A DNA stretch of 22,968 bases. It comes from a bacterium. GTDB lineage: Bacteria; Bacillota; Clostridia; Oscillospirales; Oscillospiraceae. Positions 7,137-14,275 of this stretch are shown in pieces. Location: positions 1 through 22,968 of the forward strand of contig SFQY01000042.1 of the NCBI GenBank assembly GCA_004562395.1, written 5' to 3'. The notes beneath the pieces are model-generated. The model was not told the origin of the DNA and made no database searches. It worked only from the letters and a program-made list of their open reading frames with translations. The first letter of the stretch is position 1, and the number at the start of each line of letters is the position of its first letter. Both the position numbers and the translations under genes were made by a program.

Positions 7137-7604
7137 TCAATCCTCGTCTTCCAGAGAGAACTCCAGAGTCTCTCCGCAGTTGGGGCAGACGATGCTTCCC
7201 TTCTCCAGCGTCTCCTCGTCGAAATCGATGACATTGCCGCAGGCGCACTCCACCTCGTAGATGGTGGTGTCCTCGTCGCCGAAGTCGAAGCCTTCCTCGT
7301 AATCCTCCTCGTCGTCCCAGTCATCCTCGTCATCTTCGTCGTCATAGTCGCCGAAGCCGTCGAAATCCTCCTCGTCGTCCTCGTCCATGATGAAGTCCTC
7401 GATGGCGTCCAGGTCCTCCTCGATCTCGTCCAGCTCATCGGAGATGGCGATGGTGGTCTCCTCGATATCGGTGACCCGCTTGGCCATGTCGCCCAGCAGA
7501 TCCACGATGGCGGCGATCATCTTGCCCTCGTCGGACTCGGTGTTGAGCTTCAGCCCGTCCATCAGGCCCTTCAGGTAGGCAGACTTTTCAGAAATGGTCA
7601 TCAT
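7137..7604 (-). CDS. CD1247-like acidic protein with C-terminal zinc ribbon
   Basis: 155 residues. The N-terminal helix-rich part (SEKSAYLKGLMDGLKL near the start) matches what I recall of the clostridial CD1247 N-terminal domain family. It is followed by a coiled-coil-like stretch and an extreme Asp/Glu region at about 57-112. The C-terminal part has C120, C122, C140 and C143 (CAC then CPNC), a probable zinc ribbon. No enzymatic function is known to me. The start is taken as the first of two adjacent ATGs (7604 or 7601), because AGGAG sits at 7609-7613. A small hairpin, GCCGGA-AATAC-TCCGGC (7623-7639), lies immediately upstream. It follows efp on the same strand, separated by a terminator-like hairpin. 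Confidence 0.8.
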   Translation of the reverse strand: MMTISEKSAYLKGLMDGLKLNTESDEGKMIAAIVDLLGDMAKRVTDIEETTIAISDELDEIEEDLDAIEDFIMDEDDEEDFDGFGDYDDEDDEDDWDDEEDYEEGFDFGDEDTTIYEVECACGNVIDFDEETLEKGSIVCPNCGETLEFSLEDED

Positions 7605-7650
7605 TATGCTCCTTTCACTCAAGCCGGAAATACTCCGGCCGCGGCTTCAG

Positions 7651-7685
7651 AAACAGGGGACGATGCCGGGCATCATCCCCTGTTT
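7651..7685 (-). terminator. Terminator-like hairpin downstream of efp
   Basis: AAACAGGGGACGATG (7651-7665) pairs with CATCATCCCCTGTTT (7671-7685); the single imperfect position is a G-U pair in minus-strand RNA. The stem is long, but the T-run after it is short (TTTCTG), so it may be partial or may act as a stabilising 3' end. Confidence 0.6.
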
Positions 7686-7696
7686 TCGGAATTCAC

Positions 7697-8260
7697 TTAC
7701 GCCTTGGAACGGCCCAGGTACTCGCCGGTGCGGGTATCGATCTGGATCTTGTCGCCCTCGTTGATGAAGAGGGGCACCTTCACCTCGGCACCGGTCTCCA
7801 CGGTGGCGGGCTTGGTCACGTTGGTGGCGGTGTTGCCGGCGAAGCCGGGCTCGGTGTCAGTGACCACCAGGTCCACAAAGTTGGGCACTTCCACGCCGAA
7901 GACCTTGCCCTTGTAGCTCATGATGGTGCAGATGTCGTTCTCCTTGACGAACCGGAAGGAATCGTCCAGAGCGGAACCGTCGATGGGCTCCAGCTCGTAG
8001 GTCTCCTGATCCATGAAGTAGTACAGGGAGCCATCGTTGTAGGAATACTCCATCTTCTTGCGCTCCACAAAAGCGGTGGGGAACTTGGCGGTGGGGTTGA
8101 AGCTGGTCTCGGTCACGGCGCCGGTGATGACGTTCTTCATCTTCACACGGACGAAGGCCGCGCCCTTGCCGGGCTTCACATGCTGGAACTCCACGACCTG
8201 CATGACCTTGCCGTCCATATCGAAGGTAATGCCGTTTCTAAATTCGCCTGCAGAAATCAT
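7697..8260 (-). CDS. efp: Translation elongation factor P
   Basis: EF-P binds between the P and E sites of the ribosome and rescues stalling at polyproline. The 187-residue protein begins MISAGEFRNG and has the three-barrel layout of the family. The tip loop reads VKPGKGAAFVRVK, with K32 at the position often modified in other bacteria. The C-terminal part contains FVDLVVTDTEPG and the G-D-x-I-x-I-D-T-R-T-G-E-Y signature near the end. AGGAGG at 8270-8275 precedes ATG 8260. It has its own promoter upstream and lies behind pepP, a frequent neighbour of efp in Firmicutes. No modification enzyme gene is seen nearby. Confidence 0.98.
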   Translation of the reverse strand: MISAGEFRNGITFDMDGKVMQVVEFQHVKPGKGAAFVRVKMKNVITGAVTETSFNPTAKFPTAFVERKKMEYSYNDGSLYYFMDQETYELEPIDGSALDDSFRFVKENDICTIMSYKGKVFGVEVPNFVDLVVTDTEPGFAGNTATNVTKPATVETGAEVKVPLFINEGDKIQIDTRTGEYLGRSKA

Positions 8261-8329
8261 TCTATTTATCCTCCTAAGCTACCGTCCCATCCGGGAGGCA
8301 TTTTGTTTGTACAAAACTTTAGCGCATAT

Positions 8330-8358
8330 ATTATAACGCAAAATTTTGAATTTTTCAA
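8330..8358 (-). promoter_or_regulatory. Sigma-A promoter of efp
   Basis: Minus-strand TTGAAA (8353-8358), 17-bp spacer, TATAAT (8330-8335); transcript start near 8323, about 60 nt before the ATG. It lies between the pepP stop and the efp start, so efp can be expressed independently of pepP. Confidence 0.85.
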
Positions 8359-8373
8359 TAGGAAACGGAAATT

Positions 8374-9441
8374 TTATTTGACAATTATCAAATTTTTGGG
8401 GCTGGCGGTGATATCCTCGCAGCCATCCTCCGTCAGGATGGTCACATCCTCAATGCGGACGCCGAATTTTCCGGGCAGATAGATGCCGGGCTCCGCGGAG
8501 CAGACCGCCCCTGCGGGCATGGGATCGGGATTGCCGGCGCTGGGGCTGGGGTTCTCGTGGATCTCCAGGCCCAGGCTGTGGCCGTAGCCATGGCCGAAGT
8601 ACTCACCGTAACCGGCGTCGGAGATGACCTTCCGGGCCACGGCGTCGATGTCCTTGCCGGGAACGCCCGCTTTGGTGGCGGCGATGGCGGCCAACTGGGC
8701 CTTCAGCACCGTGTCATAGACTTCCTTCATCTCGTCGGTGGCGAAGCCCACGGCCACGGTGCGGGTCATATCGGAGCAGTAGCCCATGTAGGAGGCGCCG
8801 AAGTCCATGGTCACAAAGTCTCCCTCCCGGATCACCCGCTCCCCGGCCACGCCGTGGGGCATGCTGGTGTTGGGGCCGGAGACCACGATGGGATCAAAGG
8901 CCAGGCCGGTGCCGCCGTTTTTGTACATGCAGTAGATCAGCTCCGCCTGCAGCTCCAGTTCGGTCATGCCGGGCTTAATGCGGGTCAGGACCTCGGCGAA
9001 GGCCTTGTCGGTGATGGCCTGGGCCTTTCGCATCAACTCCAGCTCCCAGTGCTCCTTGGTGCCCCGGAAGCCGCTGATCTGCTTATTGAAGGGCACCAGT
9101 TTGGCGTTCAGGTGCTTTTCATAGCCCATCAGCTCCGCAGCGGTCAGGTAGTGCTCCTCGTAGCCCAGGGTGGTGATGCCGAAATCGGCGATGGCGTCGT
9201 TGAGGCGCTTGTAGTAGCCGTTGGAAGAATTGATCTCCAGAACCTCAAAGCCCCGGAGGTTGTTTTCGGCGGACTCGATGTAGCGGCTGTCGGTAAAATA
9301 CCGGCTGCCCTTCCTGGCAACGATGGCCACACCCTCGGCGATGTCGAATTCCGCGCCGTAGTGGCGGCTGTAGCGGGAGGTCAGCAGCAGGCCGTCCACC
9401 TCTCCGTCCAGCAAAGACAGGTACTTTTCCAGATTTTTCAT
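8374..9441 (-). CDS. pepP: M24-family Xaa-Pro aminopeptidase
   Basis: Metallopeptidase that removes the N-terminal residue before proline. It is 355 residues, with an N-terminal creatinase-like domain (1-125) and a C-terminal pita-bread catalytic domain. The dinuclear metal ligands can be placed at D213 (TMDFGAS), D224 (CSDMTRT), H288 (GHGYGHSLG), E317 (SAEPGIY) and E331 (RIEDV); H196 in MPHGV is a likely catalytic-site histidine. The start ATG overlaps the yqeG stop by four bases (ATGA), with GGAGGATGAG as ribosome binding site, so it is coupled to yqeG. Proline-specific peptidase and EF-P as neighbours is a known pairing. The gene symbol is by family; the exact paralogue (pepP, ypdF or yqhT) is not certain. 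Confidence 0.93.
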   Translation of the reverse strand: MKNLEKYLSLLDGEVDGLLLTSRYSRHYGAEFDIAEGVAIVARKGSRYFTDSRYIESAENNLRGFEVLEINSSNGYYKRLNDAIADFGITTLGYEEHYLTAAELMGYEKHLNAKLVPFNKQISGFRGTKEHWELELMRKAQAITDKAFAEVLTRIKPGMTELELQAELIYCMYKNGGTGLAFDPIVVSGPNTSMPHGVAGERVIREGDFVTMDFGASYMGYCSDMTRTVAVGFATDEMKEVYDTVLKAQLAAIAATKAGVPGKDIDAVARKVISDAGYGEYFGHGYGHSLGLEIHENPSPSAGNPDPMPAGAVCSAEPGIYLPGKFGVRIEDVTILTEDGCEDITASPKNLIIVK

Positions 9442-9944
9442 TTTCTCATCCTCCTGCTTCTTGCAGCAAAAATAAATGGCAGCTCCAGCACATGCCGTGC
9501 CTTCAGCCAGAAATTATGGTTGTCAATGGCCTTCACCAGGATGGACATGACCCCGGCGCAGTTGGCCCCCAGGGTATCCGTGTAGATCTGATCCCCCACC
9601 AGGGCCGCCTGGGAGGGAGCCACGGCGTACCTGTCCAGGCACTGGCGAATCCCCCGGGAAAAGGGCTTTTTCGCGTGGGTGATGCAGTCCAGGCCGTATT
9701 CGGCGCAGAACAGGCGCACCCGGTCCTTGTGACTGTTGGAGACCACACAGACCGAAAGGTCCGGAACCTTCCCCATGGCCTTCAGCCAGGCAGCCATCTC
9801 CGGGGTGGGAACGCTGGTGGTGTAGGGAACGATGGTATTGTCAAAATCCAGCATCAGCAGCCGGACGCCTTTTTCCCGGAGCAGCTCCGGGGTCAGGTGG
9901 GTAAGGCTGGGGCTTATCAGTTTTGGCAGCAGAGAAAAGGGCAT
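9438..9944 (-). CDS. yqeG: YqeG-type HAD-IIIA phosphatase
   Basis: 168-residue member of the haloacid dehalogenase superfamily, subclass IIIA. Motif I is LDFDNT with nucleophile D33 and D35, motif II is the serine in VVSNS (68-71), the motif III lysine is in AKKP (91-94), and motif IV is GDQIYTD (117-123). The substrate is unknown to me; in Bacillus the family member lies in a ribosome-biogenesis operon. I chose ATG 9944, behind GGAGG, since the family starts about here (MPFSLLPKLISPSLTHL); the frame stays open further up but through leader hairpins. It overlaps pepP by four bases. A promoter is visible at 10046-10074. Confidence 0.93.
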   Translation of the reverse strand: MPFSLLPKLISPSLTHLTPELLREKGVRLLMLDFDNTIVPYTTSVPTPEMAAWLKAMGKVPDLSVCVVSNSHKDRVRLFCAEYGLDCITHAKKPFSRGIRQCLDRYAVAPSQAALVGDQIYTDTLGANCAGVMSILVKAIDNHNFWLKARHVLELPFIFAARSRRMRK

Positions 9945-10045
9945 ATTGTCCTCCGGGAAAACGTATATTTGAGCGTGGAGAGCGGAGCCAAGGCTCCAAA
10001 GCACTGCCGGCTTTCGCTCCGCCTACCGCAGTTCACACCCGTGGA

Positions 10046-10074
10046 ATTATACCACGGAAAGGAGGATTTGTCCA
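10046..10074 (-). promoter_or_regulatory. Probable sigma-A promoter of yqeG-pepP
   Basis: Minus-strand TGGACA (10069-10074), 17-bp spacer, TATAAT (10046-10051) preceded by TGG (extended -10). The -35 covers the first base of the start codon of the divergent plus-strand gene. The -10 sits in the loop of a 6-bp hairpin, CCGTGG/CCACGG (10039-10057). The leader to the yqeG ATG is about 95 nt and has further inverted repeats. Confidence 0.7.
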
Positions 10075-10808
10075 TGGCGATTGCGCGATATTTTGCCATG
10101 ACGGCGGCAGAAATCTCCTTAAATTCCCTGCTTCCGCCGAAAATTGCCTGGATGGCCTGCCATTTTTCCCCTTACGGCGACGGCTTGTCCAATCTTCCGG
10201 AGGCTCTGCCCCCGGATTCGCTGCTGATCCTCAACGACCGGACGCCGATCCATGGACATGATCCGCAGCGGATTGCCGGGCAGCTTTCCGAGGTCCTGGA
10301 AGCGCTGGACTGCCGGGGACTTCTGCTGGATTTTCAGCGCCCCGGGGTGGAGGAGACCGCCGCGCTGACCCGACATCTGGTTCAGACACTGCCTCGCACC
10401 GTGGCGGTGTCCGACCTCTACGCCCGGGAACTGGACTGCCCGGTATTTCTGCCCCCGGTCCCTACGGATACGCCCCTTTCCGGGTATCTGCCTCCCTGGA
10501 AGGGCCGGGAAATCTGGCTGGAAATGGCCCTGGAGGGGAAAAGCATCACCCTGACAGCGGAGGGCGCCGCCTGCGGCTCCCTGCCTCCGGGGGCCGCAGC
10601 TTCCGGAGGCTTTTCCGAGGAACAGCTCCATTGCCACTATGCCGTGACCGCCTCGCAGGACGCCGCCCGGTTCACCCTCTGGCGGACGGAGGCAGACCTG
10701 GAGGCCCTGCTGGAAGAAGCCCAGTCCCAGGGCGTCACCACCGCGGTGGGCCTGTACCAGGAATTCAAGCCCTCCCTGTCCCCCCGCCCCTCCGAAGAAA
10801 GCCCATAA
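10074..10808 (+). CDS. Uncharacterised protein, 244 residues
   Basis: I do not recognise the family. The start at ATG 10074 is well supported by AAAGGAGG (10058-10065) with an 8-nt spacer. No signal peptide or transmembrane segment is obvious. The alternation of short hydrophobic strands and helices in the first half (PKIAWMACHFSPYGDGLSNL, SLLILNDRTP, CRGLLLDFQRP, RTVAVSD) is reminiscent of a TIM-barrel or glycosidase-like fold, but I see no catalytic motif that settles it, and this is only an inference. The second half is rich in Gly/Ala/Pro, and the C-terminus (SPRPSEESP) looks unstructured. Codon use resembles the neighbours, so recent transfer is not suggested. It is the only protein gene on the plus strand in the right three quarters of the window. 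Its promoter was not found. Confidence 0.72.
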   Translation: MAIARYFAMTAAEISLNSLLPPKIAWMACHFSPYGDGLSNLPEALPPDSLLILNDRTPIHGHDPQRIAGQLSEVLEALDCRGLLLDFQRPGVEETAALTRHLVQTLPRTVAVSDLYARELDCPVFLPPVPTDTPLSGYLPPWKGREIWLEMALEGKSITLTAEGAACGSLPPGAAASGGFSEEQLHCHYAVTASQDAARFTLWRTEADLEALLEEAQSQGVTTAVGLYQEFKPSLSPRPSEESP

Positions 10809-10834
10809 TATGCCGGAACCCCAAATGCGCGATT

Positions 10835-11394
10835 AAGGGATCGTTTATCGCAGCACCTCGCGTAGGGGCGACCCTCGCGGTCGCCCGTCGCCAAAGGCGC
10901 AGGGAACGCAGATTAAGATATGAGATATCAGATATGAGATATTAGATGTGGTATCCCCTTCGGGGATTAATATAAAAAATGTGCATATCGGTTTTCCTAA
11001 GCTGCGCGATAAATTGGTGTTTGCAGGGATGAGTGCCGCACAATACCTTCCCCCGGGGGGAAGGGGGACCGCGAAGCGGTGGATGAGGAATGGCGACACC
11101 TTATCGCATGCAGATTCGGAACATATCGCCGTTCCTCATCCGCCCCAGTGTGCGCACTGGGGCACCTTCCCCCCGGGGGAAGGTATTGTGCGGCCGACAT
11201 CCCTACAAATTCCAATTTGCCATCATACTTCCGGAAACCGGGAAGCATAATATTTCAAAATCATCCCCGAAGGGGATACCACATCTCATATCTCATATCT
11301 GATATCTCATATCTCCATGGAGCAATGCGCCTTCGGCGACGGGCGACCGCGAGGGTCGCCCCTACGCGGAGTGCAGCGATAGACGATCATTTTT
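10835..11394. repeat. Giant nested palindromic element with inverted end motifs (copy C)
   Basis: Ends GGGATCGTTTATCGCAGCAC (10837-10856) and GTGCAGCGATAGACGATCAT (11371-11390) mirror each other. Moving inward: 10859-10892 and 11335-11368 are perfect inverted copies (34/34); 10916-10967 and 11263-11314 match at 51 of 52 positions and contain AGATATN heptamers plus CCCCTTCGGGG; 11011-11064 and 11165-11218 match at about 48 of 54; GGATGAGGAA (11081-11090) pairs with TTCCTCATC (11132-11140). Side hairpins are ACCGC-GAA-GCGGT (11068-11080) and CCCCAGTG-TGCG-CACTGGGG (11143-11162). It fills the gap between the converging uncharacterised gene and rpsU; no gene is supported within it. Confidence 0.92.
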
Positions 11395-11406
11395 CCACGC
11401 GGACGC

Positions 11407-11434
11407 AAAAACCGCCCTGCTTACGCAGGGCGGC
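11407..11434 (-). terminator. Intrinsic terminator of rpsU
   Basis: The stem CCGCCCTGC (11412-11420) pairs with GCAGGGCGG (11425-11433) around TTAC. On the minus strand it is followed by TTTTTGCG. It lies about 25 nt after the rpsU stop. Confidence 0.88.
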
Positions 11435-11457
11435 TTCGAGCAAACTCAAGAGGGATA

Positions 11458-11640
11458 TTAATAGAACTTTCTCTTGTTCTTACGGGCAGCTTCAGACTTC
11501 TGCTTACGCTTCAGGCTGGGGCTGACGTAATGCTCGCGCTTCTTCACTTCGGCGATGACGCCCTCCTTGGCGCAGCTCCGCTTAAAACGGCGCAGAGCGC
11601 TCTCCAGAGACTCGTTCTCCTTCACGCGAATTTCAGACAT
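11458..11640 (-). CDS. rpsU: 30S ribosomal protein S21
   Basis: Small basic ribosomal protein of 60 residues that sits near the mRNA 3' end and anti-Shine-Dalgarno region of the 30S subunit. MSEIRVKENESLESALRRF and the arginine/lysine-rich C-terminus (KRKQKSEAARKNKRKFY) are diagnostic. ATG 11640 is preceded by GGAGGGAGGG. The reading frame stays open upstream, but the family begins at MSEIRV. It is transcribed alone, from a promoter with consensus -35 and -10 at 11711-11739, and ends at its own terminator. Confidence 0.98.
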   Translation of the reverse strand: MSEIRVKENESLESALRRFKRSCAKEGVIAEVKKREHYVSPSLKRKQKSEAARKNKRKFY

Positions 11641-11710
11641 TGTTTTCCCTCCCTCCGATGGCATCCGGCTGCATCCAGGATGCTTTCAGGGCCTAACACT
11701 AGGCTTATGT

Positions 11711-11739
11711 ATTATATCCGTCTTTTCTCCAATTGTCAA
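11711..11739 (-). promoter_or_regulatory. Consensus sigma-A promoter of rpsU
   Basis: Minus-strand TTGACA (11734-11739), 17-bp spacer, TATAAT (11711-11716): both hexamers are perfect consensus. The leader to ATG 11640 is about 65 nt and carries an imperfect inverted repeat (GCATCC near 11661-11676). Confidence 0.93.
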
Positions 11740-11778
11740 GAAAGATTTCAAAAAAATTACAAAAATCTTTCTCCGGCA

Positions 11779-11815
11779 GGGGCACGTTTTCACGGACAGG
11801 TGAAAAACGTGCCCC
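11779..11815 (-). terminator. Long hairpin downstream of leuS
   Basis: GGGGCACGTTTTCAC (11779-11793) pairs with GTGAAAAACGTGCCCC (11800-11815) with one bulged A and a 6-nt loop. It begins 10 nt past the leuS stop. The T-run only appears about 12 nt further (GATTTTTG), so termination may be partial. Confidence 0.65.
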
Positions 11816-11824
11816 TTTCCGGGA

Positions 11825-14248
11825 TTATTTGACGATCAGATTCACCAGCTTGTTCTTGACCACGATGGTCTTGCGGATGGTGCCGCCCTGCTTGGCCAGG
11901 AATCTGGCGATTTTCTCGTCGGCCACGGCCCGGGCCACCACTTCCTCATCGGGCAGGTCCGCGTCCATCAGCACGGTGCCGCGCATCTTGCCGTTGACCT
12001 GGACGGCAAGGTTGATCTCCGAATCCTTACACTTTTCCTCGGAGTACTCCGGCCAGGATTCGTAGGCGATGGTGTTGTCATGACCCAGGATCTGCCAGAT
12101 CTCCTCGCCCACATGGGGGATGATGCAGGAAATCATCTTGATGAAGCCCTCGGCGTACTCTCTGGGGCAGGTGCCGTTCTTGTAGACCTCGTTGACAAAG
12201 ACCATCATCTGGGCAATGGCGGTGTTGAAGCCCAGGGTTTCAAAGTCATTGGTCACCTTCTTGACCGTCTGGTGGTAAACCTTTGTCAGCTTGCCGTCGT
12301 TGGTATCGGTGATGTTGTCCTTTTCGGTGAAGAAGTTCCACACACGGTTGATGAACTTCTTGGCGCCCACCACGCCGGTGGTGCTCCAGGGCTTGGAAAC
12401 CTCCAGCGGGCCCATGAACATCTCGTAAAGACGCAGGGTGTCCGCGCCGTATTCCCGGACCACATCGCTGGGATTGACCACATATTCCGGGTACCGCTTG
12501 CCCATCTTGATGCCGTTCTCGCCCAGGATCATGCCCTGATGCACCAGCTTCTGGAAGGGCTCCTTCACGGGAGAGATGCCCTCGTCATACAGGAAGCGGT
12601 TCCAGATCCGGGAGTACATCAGATGTCCCACAGCGTGTTCCGGGCCGCCCACGTACAGATCAACGGGCAGCCAGTGCTTCAGAAGCTCCGGATCGCACAG
12701 CTGCTTGTCGTTGTTGGGGTCAATGTAGCGCATATAGTACCAGGAGGAACCGGCGCTGCCGGGCATGGTGGAAGTCTCCCGGACACCGTGGATGCCGTTT
12801 TTATCATACTGCTTCCACTCGGTGGCGTTTTCCAGAGGCGCCTGGCCGTTGCGGCCCTTATAGTCCTCCAGCTCCGGCAGGATCACCGGCAGCTCATCGT
12901 CCGGCAGGAACACCGTCCGCCCGTCATCGGTGTACACGCAGGGGACCGGCTCGCCCCAGTATCTCTGGCGGGCGAAGATCCATTCCCGGAAGTGGTAGTT
13001 TACCTTTCTTCTGGCCACGCCGGCCTTTTCCAGCTTGCAGGTGATGGCCTCCTTGGCCTCCTCCACCGTCAGCCCGGTGAACTCCTCGGAGTTCATCAGC
13101 TTACAGCCCTTGCCCAGATAATCCTGCTTCTCAAAGGCATGCTCGGACACATCCGCGCCGTCGATGACCTGGATCATGGGGATATTGTGGACCTGGGCAT
13201 ACTCAAAGTCACGCTGGTCGTGGCTGGGAACCGCCATGACGGCGCCGGTGCCGTAGCTGGCCAGGACGAAGTCGCCGATAAACACGGGCACTTCCTTGCC
13301 GTTGACAGGGTTGATGGCGTAAACGCCCTTAAGGGGGCAGCCGGACTTTCCCTTGTTCAGCTCGGTGCGGTCCATGTCGCTCTTCTTCACGGCTTCGTCG
13401 ATGTACGCCTGAACCTCAGCCTTATTCTGCACCCGGTCCATCAGGGACTGCACGATCTTGCCGTCGGGAGCCAGCACCATGAAGGTGATGCCGTAGATGG
13501 TCTCAATACAGGTGGTGTAGATGGAGAAGTCACCGCCGCCCACCAGCTTGAAGTCCACCTCCACGCCGGTGGACTTGCCGATCCAGTTGCGCTGGATCTC
13601 CTTGGTGGACTCGGGCCAGTCGATCTCGTTCAGACCATCCAGCAGCTTCTCGGCAAAGGCGGGCTGGTCAATGACCCACTGCATCATGTTCTTCTTGACC
13701 ACGGGATAGCCGCCCCGCTCGGACTTGCCGTCGATGACCTCGTCGTTGCTCAGGACCGTACCCAGCTCCTCGCACCAGTTCACGGGCATTTCGATCCGCT
13801 TGGCGTAGCCCGCCTCGTAGAGCTTCTTGAAAATCCACTGGGTCCACTTATAGAAGGAGGGGTCGGAGGTGGCGATCATCTTGGACCAGTCGTAGTCAAA
13901 ACCCAGCTCCTTCAGCTGCGCGGAGAAGGTCTTGATGTTCTCCTGGGTAAAGCCGTTGGGATGGTTGCCGGTGTTGACGGCGTACTGCTCCGCGGGCAGG
14001 CCGAAGGAGTCGTAGCCCATGGGGTGCAGAACGTTATAGCCCTGCATCCGCTTCATCCGGGACATGATGTCCGTGGCGGTATAGCCTTCCGGATGTCCCG
14101 CGTGGAGACCCACGCCGGAGGGATAAGGGAACATATCCAGGACATAGTACTTGGGCTTGGAAAAATCCCAGACATCGGTGTGGAAGGTATCATGCTCCTC
14201 CCAGTATTTGTGCCACTTGGCTTCAATGCGTGCAAAATCGTAGTTCAT
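11825..14248 (-). CDS. leuS: Leucyl-tRNA synthetase
   Basis: Class I aminoacyl-tRNA synthetase charging tRNA-Leu; 807 residues from ATG 14248. It shows the HIGH-type motif HAGH in GVGLHAGHPEGYTATD, a CP1 editing domain with GTGAVMAVPSHDQRDFEYA, WYYMRYIDPN, YVGGPEHAVGHLMYSRIW and a C-terminal anticodon-binding region. Two deviations: the KMSKS motif reads KMGKR (GIKMGKRYPEYV), and the threonine-rich editing segment reads TTCIETIYG, where many LeuRSs have TTRPDT-like sequence. A similar KMGKR form exists, as far as I recall, in other clostridial LeuRSs, so this is probably a lineage variant rather than damage. The start is ATG rather than the in-frame TTG at 14257, because AAGGAAGG would touch the latter. 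It lies 27 nt after rsfS; no T-box leader is present. Confidence 0.97.
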   Translation of the reverse strand: MNYDFARIEAKWHKYWEEHDTFHTDVWDFSKPKYYVLDMFPYPSGVGLHAGHPEGYTATDIMSRMKRMQGYNVLHPMGYDSFGLPAEQYAVNTGNHPNGFTQENIKTFSAQLKELGFDYDWSKMIATSDPSFYKWTQWIFKKLYEAGYAKRIEMPVNWCEELGTVLSNDEVIDGKSERGGYPVVKKNMMQWVIDQPAFAEKLLDGLNEIDWPESTKEIQRNWIGKSTGVEVDFKLVGGGDFSIYTTCIETIYGITFMVLAPDGKIVQSLMDRVQNKAEVQAYIDEAVKKSDMDRTELNKGKSGCPLKGVYAINPVNGKEVPVFIGDFVLASYGTGAVMAVPSHDQRDFEYAQVHNIPMIQVIDGADVSEHAFEKQDYLGKGCKLMNSEEFTGLTVEEAKEAITCKLEKAGVARRKVNYHFREWIFARQRYWGEPVPCVYTDDGRTVFLPDDELPVILPELEDYKGRNGQAPLENATEWKQYDKNGIHGVRETSTMPGSAGSSWYYMRYIDPNNDKQLCDPELLKHWLPVDLYVGGPEHAVGHLMYSRIWNRFLYDEGISPVKEPFQKLVHQGMILGENGIKMGKRYPEYVVNPSDVVREYGADTLRLYEMFMGPLEVSKPWSTTGVVGAKKFINRVWNFFTEKDNITDTNDGKLTKVYHQTVKKVTNDFETLGFNTAIAQMMVFVNEVYKNGTCPREYAEGFIKMISCIIPHVGEEIWQILGHDNTIAYESWPEYSEEKCKDSEINLAVQVNGKMRGTVLMDADLPDEEVVARAVADEKIARFLAKQGGTIRKTIVVKNKLVNLIVK

Positions 14249-14275
14249 GGCGAACAATCCTTCCTTAAAATCGCG

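Noticed and set aside
10845..11302. Several small open frames of 70-148 codons across the giant palindrome
   Set aside because: They translate repeat DNA, with telltale strings such as ISDISY from the heptamers, and occur on both strands because the sequence is palindromic.
10916..11314. Heptamer arrays and palindromes as a possible CRISPR array
   Set aside because: Units are 7 bp with no unique spacers of 25-40 bp, and no cas genes are present.
14249..14275. T-box leader expected before leuS
   Set aside because: Only 27 nt separate rsfS and leuS, too short for a T-box, and the gene is part of a longer operon.
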